Shown here: positions 17,956-26,522 of the stretch, piece after piece | How the letters are laid out: every line of letters begins with the position of its first letter | How positions within the stretch are numbered: the stretch's first letter is position 1 | From: Synechococcus sp. CB0101 | Lineage (GTDB): Bacteria > Cyanobacteriota > Cyanobacteriia > PCC-6307 > Cyanobiaceae | Assembly: GCF_000179235.2 (NCBI RefSeq) | Contig: NZ_CP039373.1 | Coordinates: 1,457,860-1,521,859 of the forward strand | Reading direction: 5' to 3' | DNA: 64,000 nt | Notes under the pieces: model-generated | Seen by the model: only the letters and a program-made list of their open reading frames with translations | What the model was told of the DNA's origin: nothing | The model's database searches: none | Position numbers and translations under genes: made by a program

Positions 17956-19041
17956 TTGACGCTCGCTGCCCCTGCCACCACCACAGACAGCTCGTGCAGC
18001 GCTGCCAGCAAGGAACGCTTCAAAACCTATCTGCGCAAAATCGGCAGCGGCGAACACACCAGCAGTGGCCTGAGCCGCGACGAGGCCGCCGATGCGATGG
18101 AGCTGATTCTGGATGGGGGTGCCAGCCCTGCCCAGATCGGTGCCTTCCTCATCGCCCACCGCATCCGCCGGCCCGAGCCGCAGGAGCTCACCGGGATGCT
18201 GGATGTGTACAGGCGCCGCGGCCCCCAGCTGCGCACCAGCCAACCAGCCATCAGTTTCGGGATGCCCTTCGATGGGCGCACCCGCACCGCACCGATCTAC
18301 CCGCTGACCGCTCTGGTGCTGGCTTCAGCCGGGCTGCCCGTGGTGCTGCAGGGAGCCGGCCGCATGCCGGTGAAATACGGCGTCACCGCCGTCGAGCTGT
18401 TTGAGGCACTGGGCCTCTCACTCGGGGGCCGCAGCCTGAGCTGGGTGCAGCTGCAACTGGATCAGCTGCAGCTGGCTCTGGTGCATCAGCCCGACCACTT
18501 CCCCGCCGCAGAAACCCTGATCAGCTACCGGGAAGATCTGGGCAAGCGGCCACCGGTGGCCAGCCTGGAACTGATGTGGACGGCCCACCACGGTGATCAC
18601 CTACTGGTGAGCGGATTTGTGCATCCGCCGACCGAAGCGAGAGCGTGGCAAGCCCTGGAGCTGGCGGGCGAAACCAACGTGCTCACCGTGAAAGGCCTGG
18701 AAGGCAGCACCGATCTCCCCATCAGCCGGGCGTGCGTCACGGGTCGGCCCAGCAGCGGTGGCGATGGGCGCCAAATCTTGCATCCGCGCGACCATGGCTG
18801 CTTCGGCCACGATCCCCTCTGGGAAGGGATCGAAACCTGGGGATCCCAGGCGATGGCCGCACTCGGTGGTCAAGGTGAGTTGGCGAATCCCCTGCTCTGG
18901 AATGCCGGCACCTATCTCTGGCAAGCCGGCCTCGACCCTGATCAGGCCAGCGGTCTGGATCATGCGCGGGAGCTGTTGCAGAGCGGCGCCGTCTTGCAAC
19001 GCCTGCAGCAGCTCCGGGAACACGCAGGCCCTAAGGCCTGA
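17956..19041 (+). CDS. Anthranilate phosphoribosyltransferase-like paralogue (TrpD2/YbiB type)
   Basis: The 361-residue product has the glycosyltransferase family 3 layout: N-terminal helices (LSRDEAADAMELILDGGASP, AQIGAFLIAHRIR) and a core with VVLQGAGRMPVKYG. The canonical TrpD PRPP-binding GTGGD motif is not seen at the expected place (FGMPFDGRTRTAP instead), so tryptophan synthesis is unlikely. YbiB-type paralogues bind nucleic acid and are of uncertain function. The frame starts at TTG 17956. It may share the NtcA-type palindrome with cynS. Confidence 0.7.
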   Translation: MTLAAPATTTDSSCSAASKERFKTYLRKIGSGEHTSSGLSRDEAADAMELILDGGASPAQIGAFLIAHRIRRPEPQELTGMLDVYRRRGPQLRTSQPAISFGMPFDGRTRTAPIYPLTALVLASAGLPVVLQGAGRMPVKYGVTAVELFEALGLSLGGRSLSWVQLQLDQLQLALVHQPDHFPAAETLISYREDLGKRPPVASLELMWTAHHGDHLLVSGFVHPPTEARAWQALELAGETNVLTVKGLEGSTDLPISRACVTGRPSSGGDGRQILHPRDHGCFGHDPLWEGIETWGSQAMAALGGQGELANPLLWNAGTYLWQAGLDPDQASGLDHARELLQSGAVLQRLQQLREHAGPKA

Positions 19042-19043
19042 AC

Positions 19044-19253
19044 TCAGCGGCTGCCGAGGTCTTGCCAGAGGGTGGCTTGATGGGCCACCACGGGCTGCAC
19101 GGCGCTGGCCTGAGCCGGTACAACGGTTTGCGCTGTTTGCATGCTGCGCACCAGCTGAACCGCCAGGGAGGCGACCACAAAAGCGCCGAGAAAGCCAGCA
19201 GCCACCGTGATGGGGCTGCGCTCAGTGGAAACTGCCGAGGAACGAAGGGCCAT
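19044..19253 (-). CDS. Small single-helix membrane protein, 69 aa
   Basis: The 69-residue product has one hydrophobic helix (ITVAAGFLGAFVVASLAVQLV, split after 20 residues at about 15-35) after a short polar N-terminus and a soluble C-terminal tail with Gln/Val/Ala. It ends two bases from the convergent TrpD-like gene. No family recognised. Confidence 0.6.
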   Translation of the reverse strand: MALRSSAVSTERSPITVAAGFLGAFVVASLAVQLVRSMQTAQTVVPAQASAVQPVVAHQATLWQDLGSR

Positions 19254-19494
19254 CAGACCGAAGCATCACTGCGGTCACTATGGAGACTCGGCCCAGCCCG
19301 TGCCAGCAGCCGGCGCGAGAAACGTTGCAGAGGCGGCACCAACACCCCAGCTGGAAAGAGCCAACTGACGCTGATCCGATGTGATCCAGCCATGGCAAAC
19401 CCCAAGGCTCATTCCCAGGGCAATCGCAAAGCGCATCGCTTGATCACTTGAATGGAGGCATCGTCGTGGGAGTGAGCTGTCCGCGCGGCAACCG
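19254..19494. other. Intergenic region before narM
   Basis: A 241-base gap. It contains an ATG-initiated frame of 19 codons (19392-19451) encoding a basic peptide ending HRLIT, which is too short to support. No NtcA consensus and no clear hairpin were found. It should carry the narM promoter. Confidence 0.5.
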
Positions 19495-19959
19495 ATGACA
19501 CCAAATCCAACAGCCAACCACTGCTTCGACTTCGAACAAAACTTTGTGGGCAATTGGCGCTGCATTCCGCTCTGCGTGCGCCGCAAGTTGGATCTGATCG
19601 GCCTCAAGCTGAAGCTGAACCACTGGCTGGCCATGAGCCAGGCGCAGCGGCAGGAATTGGTGGATTGGGACGATCAACCAGCAGCGCTCGCTGACATGGC
19701 GGAGCACTGCCGCAGCCTGACCCGATCGATGGCCGAGGGGGAAGCCAAACCCCTACCGCCCGCTTGCGGCGAAGCCTGGCAACTCGGCTCAAGCGTGGCC
19801 GAACACGTGGCGGCCGCCGCCAGCGAACGGGACATCGCCCTCGGCGTTGAGCAGTGGCAAGAGCTCAATGAACTGGAGCGCTTCGCCCTCTGCAAACTGG
19901 CCCGGCCTGGCCACGATCATCACAACCTGGAGGCCGCTTTCTCCGAAGTGCTCGCCTGA
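19495..19959 (+). CDS. narM: Nitrate reductase-associated protein NarM
   Basis: The 154-residue product shows the family signature: FDFEQNFVGNWRCIPLCVRRKLD followed by GLKLKLNHWL, given here only in outline; the key features are the Cys in CIPL and the KLD motif. In cyanobacteria NarM is required for active ferredoxin nitrate reductase, probably in assembly or electron transfer. It is convergent with narB and their 3' ends overlap by 40 bases (19920-19959). Confidence 0.9.
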   Translation: MTPNPTANHCFDFEQNFVGNWRCIPLCVRRKLDLIGLKLKLNHWLAMSQAQRQELVDWDDQPAALADMAEHCRSLTRSMAEGEAKPLPPACGEAWQLGSSVAEHVAAAASERDIALGVEQWQELNELERFALCKLARPGHDHHNLEAAFSEVLA

Positions 19960-22175
19960 AGAAACAGGCGCCGCAGACGCTGCAAGCGCCCTTCGCTCTG
20001 CTCCAGCGGCTTCACCACCGACACAGCAGGGGCCACCACCACGGCCGTCGCCTTCAGTTCGGGCTGCTTGGAGATCGGGCAGGCCTGATCGTGCATCAAC
20101 ACGTTGGCCTCACAGGCCTGATCCTGACTGAATCCCCAGTGCATCGGCAGGAAAACTGAACCGGGGCGAATGCGGTCGCTCACGAGCACCTTGGCGGTGA
20201 CACTGCCACGCCTGGAGCTCACGGCCGCCAGCTCCCCATCCACAACACCGAAGCGCTTGGCATCGTTGGGGTGAATCTCGAGCAGTGGCTCGGGATGCAT
20301 GGTTTGCAAGCGGTCCACCTTGGCCGTGCGCGTCATCGTGTGCCACTGCCCCAGATAGCGGCCCACCGTGAGCACCAGGGGATAGACGGCACAGGGAGGC
20401 TCCGCCAGGCCCAGCACCGGATCCGCCACAAAACGGGCACGGCCCGATGGTGTGGGGAAGCAGCCATTGGCGTAGAGGCGTTTGGAATCGCTGCTGGCGA
20501 TCGAGCCTTGGGGGAACGGCCACTGCTGCGGACCCTCCTGATCCAGCAGCGCATGGCTCAAACCGGAGACATCACACACCCGCCCCGCCGTGAGCGCCGC
20601 AAACTCGGCGTACACCTCCGCCGAGGAGTTGTAGGTGAACTGCTGCTCGTAGCCGAGACGCCGGCCCAGCTCCGCAAACACCTCCCAATCGGGGCGGCTT
20701 TGGCCGTGGCGCGGGCGATAGGCCGGGCAATAGGTGACGCGCCGCTCGGAATTGGTCATCGCCCCGGCTTTCTCACTCCATTGGCTGGCGGGCAGCAGCA
20801 AGTGGGCGTAATGGGCCGTTTCGGTATCGGCGTAGGCGTCGCTCACCACCACCAGTGGGCAACGGGCCATCGCCGCCTTCACCCGCTCGAGGTTGGGCAT
20901 GCTCACCAGCGGGTTGGTCGCGACCACCCACCAGAGATCCAGCTCACCGCGCTCCATCGCCTCCACCTGCTGCCAGGCAGCAAGCCCCGGCGATGCCGCG
21001 ATCGATCCCGGCTCCAAGCGCCAGGCCGCCTCCAGCTCGGCACGGTGCTCGGCATTGGCCACGAGCCGGTATCCCGGCAGCAGGTGGGCGAGGCCGCCAG
21101 CCTCGCGCCCGCCCATGGCGTTGGGCTGACCCGTCAGGGAGAAGGGGCCAGCTCCCTGTTTACCGATCTGGCCGGTAAGCAGGTGCAGGTTGATCAATCC
21201 GCACACCACAGCCGTGCCCTCACGCCGCTGGTTCACCCCCATCGACCAGAGGCTGAGGATGCGGTCGTTCCGCGCCCAGAGCGCCGCCACATCCCGCAGC
21301 TGCTGCTCACTGATCCCGCAGAGTTCAGCCGTTCGCTCGGGCGTGGCCGAGGCCACCAGTTGAGCGAAATCTGCGAGCCCTTCGGTGGCCTCTTCGATGA
21401 AATCAGCATCCAAACCACCGGCTGCGATCACCAGATGGGCAATGCCGTGCAGCAGCGCCAGATCACTACCGGGCTTAATGGCGAGGTGAAGGTCTGCAGC
21501 CTTGGTGGTGTCGGTAGCGCGGGGATCCACCACCACCACAGTCACGTCTTTCGGCGTGCGTTTCTTGCGCTTGAGCAGCCGCTGAAACAGCACGGGATGG
21601 CACTCGGCCGTGTTGGTGCCGATCAGAAAAGCAACGCTGCAGTGATCGAGGTCTTCGTAGCAACAGGGCGGGCCATCGGAGCCAAGGCTGCGCGTGTAGC
21701 CAGCCACCGCTGAGCTCATGCACAACCTGGAGTTGGCATCAAAGTTGTTGCTGCCCAGGGCTCCCTTCAGCAGCTTCTGGGCCAGGTAATAGTCCTCGGT
21801 GTGGAACTGGCCTGAGCCATACATGGCGATGGCCTGGGGGCCTTTCGCGGCCAGGGTGCTGCGGATCCTCCCTTCCAGCAGATCAAAGGCCTGATCCCAG
21901 CTGATCGGCTGGAAATCCTGATCCAGGCTTGAGCGATACAACGGCTCGCTCAAGCGGCCACGGGCCAGGGTGTCGCCCACCGTGGCCCCCTTGATGCACA
22001 CCTGCCCCTGGCTGGAAGGATGCTGGCGATCGCCGCGGGCGGTCCACACCGGGTTGCCCTCCGCATCACGCTTCACCGCCTGCCCCGGCTGGGCGGGAGG
22101 CATCAGCTCAAGCCCGCAGCCCACACCGCAGTAGGGGCATTGGCTGCGCACACTGCCGGTTGAGGAGAGGGCCAT
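19920..22175 (-). CDS. narB: Ferredoxin-dependent assimilatory nitrate reductase NarB
   Basis: NarB reduces nitrate to nitrite using ferredoxin, a [4Fe-4S] cluster and bis-MGD molybdenum cofactor. From ATG 22173-22175 the product has 751 residues. The N-terminal cluster ligands are Cys13, Cys16 and Cys20 (CPYCGVGC) plus a fourth in QVCIKG. Molybdopterin oxidoreductase and dinucleotide-binding domains follow, with the GAGPFSLTGQPNAMGGRE stretch typical of NarB. It is downstream of nrtP in the same direction, 90 bases away, and its 3' end overlaps narM. Confidence 0.98.
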   Translation of the reverse strand: MALSSTGSVRSQCPYCGVGCGLELMPPAQPGQAVKRDAEGNPVWTARGDRQHPSSQGQVCIKGATVGDTLARGRLSEPLYRSSLDQDFQPISWDQAFDLLEGRIRSTLAAKGPQAIAMYGSGQFHTEDYYLAQKLLKGALGSNNFDANSRLCMSSAVAGYTRSLGSDGPPCCYEDLDHCSVAFLIGTNTAECHPVLFQRLLKRKKRTPKDVTVVVVDPRATDTTKAADLHLAIKPGSDLALLHGIAHLVIAAGGLDADFIEEATEGLADFAQLVASATPERTAELCGISEQQLRDVAALWARNDRILSLWSMGVNQRREGTAVVCGLINLHLLTGQIGKQGAGPFSLTGQPNAMGGREAGGLAHLLPGYRLVANAEHRAELEAAWRLEPGSIAASPGLAAWQQVEAMERGELDLWWVVATNPLVSMPNLERVKAAMARCPLVVVSDAYADTETAHYAHLLLPASQWSEKAGAMTNSERRVTYCPAYRPRHGQSRPDWEVFAELGRRLGYEQQFTYNSSAEVYAEFAALTAGRVCDVSGLSHALLDQEGPQQWPFPQGSIASSDSKRLYANGCFPTPSGRARFVADPVLGLAEPPCAVYPLVLTVGRYLGQWHTMTRTAKVDRLQTMHPEPLLEIHPNDAKRFGVVDGELAAVSSRRGSVTAKVLVSDRIRPGSVFLPMHWGFSQDQACEANVLMHDQACPISKQPELKATAVVVAPAVSVVKPLEQSEGRLQRLRRLFLQASTSEKAASRL

Positions 22176-22198
22176 GGAGCAAGCAAAAGACTGAGAAA

Positions 22199-22247
22199 GG
22201 GGAACCCCGGAGGGCTCCCCTACTGGCACCCATCAATCGCTGGGTGC
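22199..22247 (-). other. Two hairpins in the nrtP-narB spacer
   Basis: The 90-base spacer holds two inverted repeats. GGGGA (22199-22203) pairs with TCCCC (22216-22220) with an inner CCC/GGG. GCACCCA (22226-22232) pairs with TGGGTGC (22241-22247). No long T run follows in the transcribed direction, so they look like processing, stability or partial attenuation elements rather than a strong terminator. Confidence 0.45.
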
Positions 22248-22265
22248 TGATGAATGGCCGAAGAC

Positions 22266-23822
22266 TCAGACCTGCGCCAGGGCCGTTTCGTCGGCGTGTT
22301 CTTCGGCAAAGGATCCTTTGGGCTCCTTGAGGAAGAAGTAGCAAAGGAAGCCCACAATCAGGCCTGCAATCCCCAGGATCTGGAAGAAGGCACTGTTGGA
22401 TGCCGCGACGATCTCAGCACTGGGCTCAGCCGCATCACCGCCCATCCAGATCGGAAGCAAGCTGAAGATGGTGAGGTAAGCCACGGCGCCCACATTGCCG
22501 TAGGCACCCACCATGCCGGCGATCTGACCGGTCACACGCTTCTTCACCAGAGGCACCATGGCGAAGGTGGCGCCTTCACCCGCCTGCACAAAGAAGGAGC
22601 AGGCCATGGTGAGCAGCACGGCAATCGCAATGCCTGTCGTTCCGGTGAAGGTTCCAGGCTTGATCAGGCTCATCACCAGATAACCCAGGCCCAGACCGAT
22701 GGTGAGGAAGCCCATCGTGCCCTTGCGGCTACCCATGCGGTCGGAAATCAAGCCACCGCCGGGGCGGGCCACCAGGTTCACGAAGGCATAGCAGGAGGCC
22801 AGGATGCCGGCCGTTGCCTTGGGCAGATCAAAGGTGCTCTCGAAGAAAGCGGGGAGCATCGACACCACCGCCAGCTCGGAACCGAAGTTCACGATGTAAG
22901 TGAGCTCAAGAATGGCCACCTGCTTGAACTCGTAGCGATCCTCTTTGGGATAGGTCTTGTTACCGAGGATGAGGTCGCGATTGGTGCGGATGATGCCCCA
23001 GGTCTGGAAGGCGAACCAGATCAACACCAGCGCCATACCGATCGTGTAGCCGGTGGCATCCAGGAACTTCACCTTCTGCAGGCGCCACACCAGCACCGCC
23101 AGGATGGCTGCGAAGGGAACGTTCATCCCAAGCAGGCCCCAGAAGTCCTTCATCGAGGTCACTTCCAGGCCAGCCGATTTCGCAGGCTTCTGGTAGGTCT
23201 TGCCGGGAGGCGTATCGGTGACGTTGGCGTAATAGATGAAGCCATACACCGCCGAGATGATGCCGGTGAGGGCGATCGCACCACGCCAGTTGAGGATTTC
23301 ACCGGTGGGCAGCTCAAAGCCGCCGGAGAACGACAGCCAGCCGGCCACCAGCACGAGGGTGAGCGCGGAGAAGGCCGAACCAAAGTTGCCCCAACCGCCA
23401 TACACACCCTCGGCCAAACCGATTTCCTTCGGCGGGAACCACTCGGCCACCATGCGGATGCCGATCACGAATCCGGCACCCACGATGGACAGCAGCAGGC
23501 GGGCCACCACCAGCTGATTGAAGTCCTGCGCTGCAGCAAACATCAGGCAGGGAATGGCCGCAAACACCAACAGGGTGGAGTAGGTGATGCGAGGGCCAAA
23601 TTTATCCAGCAGCATCCCGATCAGGATGCGGGCCGGCACGGTGAGGGCCACGTTGCAGATCGCCAGGGTGCGGATCTGGGGAACGGTCAAACCGAAATCG
23701 GCCTTCACCGTGGTGGCCAGAGGTGCCAGGTTGAACCAGACAACAAAGGTGAGGAAAAAGGCGAACCAGGTGAGATGGAGCGTTCGATATCTCCCCTGGA
23801 ACGACCAGAGGTCGCCAAGCAT
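22266..23822 (-). CDS. nrtP: Nitrate/nitrite permease NrtP (MFS type)
   Basis: The 518-residue 12-helix protein is a major-facilitator nitrate/nitrite porter. It has the nitrate signatures GWGNFGSAFSAL and a second related segment GAYGNVGAVAYL, and the MFS loop motif ARILIGMLLDKFGPR. NrtP is the high-affinity nitrate transporter of marine cyanobacteria, replacing the ABC NrtABCD. It forms an operon with narB. NtcA-type sites lie upstream at 23947-23960 and 24019-24032. Confidence 0.97.
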   Translation of the reverse strand: MLGDLWSFQGRYRTLHLTWFAFFLTFVVWFNLAPLATTVKADFGLTVPQIRTLAICNVALTVPARILIGMLLDKFGPRITYSTLLVFAAIPCLMFAAAQDFNQLVVARLLLSIVGAGFVIGIRMVAEWFPPKEIGLAEGVYGGWGNFGSAFSALTLVLVAGWLSFSGGFELPTGEILNWRGAIALTGIISAVYGFIYYANVTDTPPGKTYQKPAKSAGLEVTSMKDFWGLLGMNVPFAAILAVLVWRLQKVKFLDATGYTIGMALVLIWFAFQTWGIIRTNRDLILGNKTYPKEDRYEFKQVAILELTYIVNFGSELAVVSMLPAFFESTFDLPKATAGILASCYAFVNLVARPGGGLISDRMGSRKGTMGFLTIGLGLGYLVMSLIKPGTFTGTTGIAIAVLLTMACSFFVQAGEGATFAMVPLVKKRVTGQIAGMVGAYGNVGAVAYLTIFSLLPIWMGGDAAEPSAEIVAASNSAFFQILGIAGLIVGFLCYFFLKEPKGSFAEEHADETALAQV

Positions 23823-23946
23823 GAAAGGGCTTCGATGGAACGAGACGAACCCTGGCCCTCAGAACAGCAGCGACCGGGACAATGATGAAAACGGCGCCAA
23901 TGCAAACCGTTGGATGGATTGCACCATTCAGCTAGCGCCCCGGGAT

Positions 23947-23960
23947 GTGGCGGCTGCTAC
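23947..23960. promoter_or_regulatory. NtcA-like site GTG-N8-TAC upstream of nrtP
   Basis: GTGGCGGCTGCTAC matches GTA-N8-TAC with one mismatch. It lies about 125 bases upstream of the nrtP start and 59 bases inside the consensus box at 24019, so two sites are in tandem. Confidence 0.35.
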
Positions 23961-24018
23961 AGAACCACTGAGCCTCGCGAGACCCAGCCCCCAGAACAAG
24001 TCTTCAACGTTCGCTTTC

Positions 24019-24032
24019 GTAACGAGCGCTAC
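24019..24032. promoter_or_regulatory. Consensus NtcA-type box upstream of nrtP-narB
   Basis: GTAACGAGCGCTAC fits GTA-N8-TAC exactly. It lies about 197 bases upstream of the nrtP start and about 124 bases before the proposed mobA start. nrtP and narB are known NtcA-activated genes in cyanobacteria. Confidence 0.6.
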
Positions 24033-24155
24033 GACTTGCGTCCCGCGGGCTCCGAAAGGCTCCGCTCACGCCTTGCCATCCGTCGTGCATCAACAGCGCT
24101 CCACCTCTGATCTGCTGCGCGAACACAAGGCCGAGCTCGGCAGCTTGAGGGTGTT

Positions 24156-24743
24156 CTGAACCTCCACTGCTGCCTACTGAGCGGAGGCGCCAGCCGCCGC
24201 ATGGGCCAGGACAAGGCGCTCTTGCCCCATCCCGAGGGGGGCTGCTGGCTCGATCACACCCTGCTGCAACTGGCCAGCCTCCAAGCTCCGATCACGCTGT
24301 TCAGTCGCTGGCCGCAGCATCTGATGCGGGCTAAGACGCTCGCCCTCCCCCAGCTGCAAACCCTGCTGGAACCGGAGCCCTGGGAAGGTCCGCTGCTGGC
24401 CCTGCATCGCTTGATGAGCCTCCTCCCCGATCAGCGCTTGTTGCTCTGCCCCGTGGATATGCCGGCGCTGAACAGCGACGTACTCCAAGCCTTGAGCCAA
24501 GCAGCCGAGGCTGAGCCAGAGGCCATTCATCTCGCCCATGACGGCACGCGCTGCCAACCCCTGCTGGGGGTGTATCCCAGTGACACAGCCTCACGCCGTT
24601 CGCTGGCATCGGCCATCGCCACCGGCGAGCGGCGGCTGCAGACATGGCTCAGCGCGGCGCGGTGCCGCAGCGTGAGCTTGGATGCAACAGCGATCCGCAA
24701 CGTGAACAGCGCCGATGAGCTGGCCCAGCTGCCCCGCCTTTGA
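24156..24743 (+). CDS. mobA: Molybdenum cofactor guanylyltransferase MobA, probable CTG start
   Basis: MobA adds GMP to molybdopterin to make the MGD cofactor that NarB needs. The nucleotide-binding N-terminus LLSGGASRRMGQDKALL is encoded from 24174, upstream of the first in-frame ATG (24201), which would delete half of it. The frame opens at 24111 with no ATG, GTG or TTG. The best start is CTG 24156, five bases after GAGG (24147-24150). From there the product has 195 residues, normal for MobA. It overlaps moaA by one base. Confidence 0.85.
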   Translation: MNLHCCLLSGGASRRMGQDKALLPHPEGGCWLDHTLLQLASLQAPITLFSRWPQHLMRAKTLALPQLQTLLEPEPWEGPLLALHRLMSLLPDQRLLLCPVDMPALNSDVLQALSQAAEAEPEAIHLAHDGTRCQPLLGVYPSDTASRRSLASAIATGERRLQTWLSAARCRSVSLDATAIRNVNSADELAQLPRL

Positions 24744-25771
24744 TGACGGTCGCTGACCTGCTGGACCGGCCCCTTGGCGTGCTGCGGCTCTCGCTCACGG
24801 CCCGCTGCAACCTGGCTTGCCCCTACTGCCTGCCGGATGGCCAGGAACCATCAGGGCTCCTGAGCATGGAGCAACGGCTCCAGGTGGCGAAGGCGGCGGT
24901 CGCCCTGGGGGCCAAAAGCTTGCGCCTCACCGGCGGTGAACCCCTGCTCTACAAAGAGCTCGATGAACTGATCGGCGCGCTGCAGCCACTGCGGCGCGAA
25001 GGATTGCAGGAGATCGCTCTCACCAGCAATGGGATGCTGCTGTCGGCCGAGCGGGCCCAACAGCTGCGTGAGGCAGGGCTTGATCGCCTCACCCTCAGCC
25101 TCGATGGCACCACCGGCACCAGCGTGGCGGCGATGGCGGGGCTAGCGGATCCAGCGGCCGGCGAACGGGCCCTTAAACAGGTGCTGCGGGCGATCGAGCA
25201 TGCGCGTCAGGCCGGCTTCGATCCAGCCCAGGGGGCGCTGAAGCTCAATGCCGTGATCCAACGGAACCGCAACGCGGAGCAGGTGTTGCCCCTGGCCCAG
25301 CTCTGCCGGCAGCAAGGGCTGGAACTGCGGCTGATCGAATACATGGATGTGGGCAACCGCAACGGTTGGCGGCGGGCTGAGGTGGTGCCAGCCGCTGAGA
25401 TGGTGCGCACCATCGGCGAGCAGTGGCCGCTCGAGCCCCTGGGGCGCGCGGGGTCCAGCACCGCCAACCGCTGGCGCTACCGCGATGGCCGGGGTTGCGT
25501 GGCGATGGTGGCATCGGTGAGCGAGCCCTTCTGCGGAGATTGCAACCGCCTGCGGGTTACGGCCGATGGCATCGCCTACACCTGCCTGTTTGCCGCACCC
25601 GGCAGTGGCGTGGATCTCAAACCCTCACTGGCAGCAGGCCGCGATCAGGGCGACCTAGAGGCAGCACTGGACCAGCTCTGGAGGCAGCGCGCCGATCGCT
25701 ACAGCGAAGATCGCTCCCGCAGCGCCACCCCCCCAGGCGCCCATGCGGAGATGGCCTATCTGGGGGGCTGA
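24743..25771 (+). CDS. moaA: GTP 3',8-cyclase MoaA
   Basis: MoaA is the radical SAM enzyme that makes 3',8-cH2GTP, the first step of molybdopterin synthesis. The 342-residue product has the SAM cluster cysteines 22, 26 and 29 (CNLACPYC) and a second C-terminal cluster in FCGDCNRLRVTADG with a further Cys near YTC. The LTGGEPLL motif binds SAM. The start ATG overlaps the mobA stop (TGATG). The C-terminal GG typical of functional MoaA is present (AYLGG). Confidence 0.97.
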   Translation: MTVADLLDRPLGVLRLSLTARCNLACPYCLPDGQEPSGLLSMEQRLQVAKAAVALGAKSLRLTGGEPLLYKELDELIGALQPLRREGLQEIALTSNGMLLSAERAQQLREAGLDRLTLSLDGTTGTSVAAMAGLADPAAGERALKQVLRAIEHARQAGFDPAQGALKLNAVIQRNRNAEQVLPLAQLCRQQGLELRLIEYMDVGNRNGWRRAEVVPAAEMVRTIGEQWPLEPLGRAGSSTANRWRYRDGRGCVAMVASVSEPFCGDCNRLRVTADGIAYTCLFAAPGSGVDLKPSLAAGRDQGDLEAALDQLWRQRADRYSEDRSRSATPPGAHAEMAYLGG

Positions 25772-25781
25772 GGCCTGAAGC

Positions 25782-26522
25782 TCAGAGCCCGAGCAATTTC
25801 CACGACGCCAGCAGCAGCACGGCCGCCAGGGCCCGTCGAATCCAGGCCACCGGCCAGTGGCGACTCCCCAGGCGCGACCCCAGGCCGCCGGCCAGCACCA
25901 CCACTCCCAGCCAGAGCAGCAGATCCGGCCTGGCGAAGGCCCCTGCAGGCCAAGCGCCCGCCCAGGCCAATCCCGCCAGCCCTGCAATCGAGTTCACGAG
26001 GATGAACAGCACCGACACCGCCGCCGCCTGACGGGTGGTGCACCAGCGGCAGAGCAACAGCAGCGGCGTGAGAAACACCCCGCCACCGGTACCAGTGAGA
26101 CCGGCCAGCAAGCCCAACACCCCGCCGGCCGCCATCAACACAGCGGGCCTGGGCTCCTGAAGCAGCGGGGGATCCTGCAAACGGCGCCCCAGCCGCCAGG
26201 CCGACAGCAGCAACACAACCCCCACCAGCCGCCGAAACCACAGCGCCGGCAACGCCAGCCAGCCGCCCAAAAAAGCAGCCGGAATCGCCAGCACGTACAC
26301 CGGCCAAAGGCGCTGCCAGGGAAGGTGACCCGCCCGCAGGAAATTCCAACAACCCACGCTTGCCACCAGGGTATTGAGCAGCAGCGCCAACGGCTTGATC
26401 TGCTCAGCGGGCCAACCGGCCAGCGCCAGAACGGCGATGTAGCCCGACGCACCGGCATGGCCAACGCAGGCGTACAAGAAGGCCACAACAGCCAAAGCTG
26501 CTGCGATCACACCGCTCGTCAC
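25782..26522 (-). CDS. TauE/SafE-family membrane exporter
   Basis: From GTG 26520-26522 (overlapping the HPP stop as GTGA) the 246-residue protein has about seven to eight helices and the TauE/SafE pattern, with the paired segments [15 protein letters not shown] and [17 protein letters not shown]. The family exports sulfite, sulfoacetate or other organic anions. It is translationally coupled to the HPP transporter and MoaB in a leftward operon, so a nitrogen- or molybdenum-linked anion is possible but unproven. Confidence 0.85.
   Translation of the reverse strand: MTSGVIAAALAVVAFLYACVGHAGASGYIAVLALAGWPAEQIKPLALLLNTLVASVGCWNFLRAGHLPWQRLWPVYVLAIPAAFLGGWLALPALWFRRLVGVVLLLSAWRLGRRLQDPPLLQEPRPAVLMAAGGVLGLLAGLTGTGGGVFLTPLLLLCRWCTTRQAAAVSVLFILVNSIAGLAGLAWAGAWPAGAFARPDLLLWLGVVVLAGGLGSRLGSRHWPVAWIRRALAAVLLLASWKLLGL

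Larger units (their letters stand above)
23823..24155. other. Intergenic region between nrtP and mobA
   Basis: A 333-base divergent gap. It holds one consensus and one near-consensus NtcA-type site. Open frames crossing it are low-complexity and mostly antisense to nrtP, so no gene is supported. It should contain the nrtP and mobA promoters. Confidence 0.6.

Noticed and set aside
19392-19451. 19-codon basic peptide frame before narM
   Set aside because: Too short, no ribosome site or repeat; no independent support.
20271-21713. Plus-strand open frame antisense to narB
   Set aside because: No motif, and narB fully explains the region.
22254-23885. Plus-strand open frame antisense to nrtP
   Set aside because: Shadow frame rich in His, Gln and Gly; nrtP on the minus strand has all MFS features.
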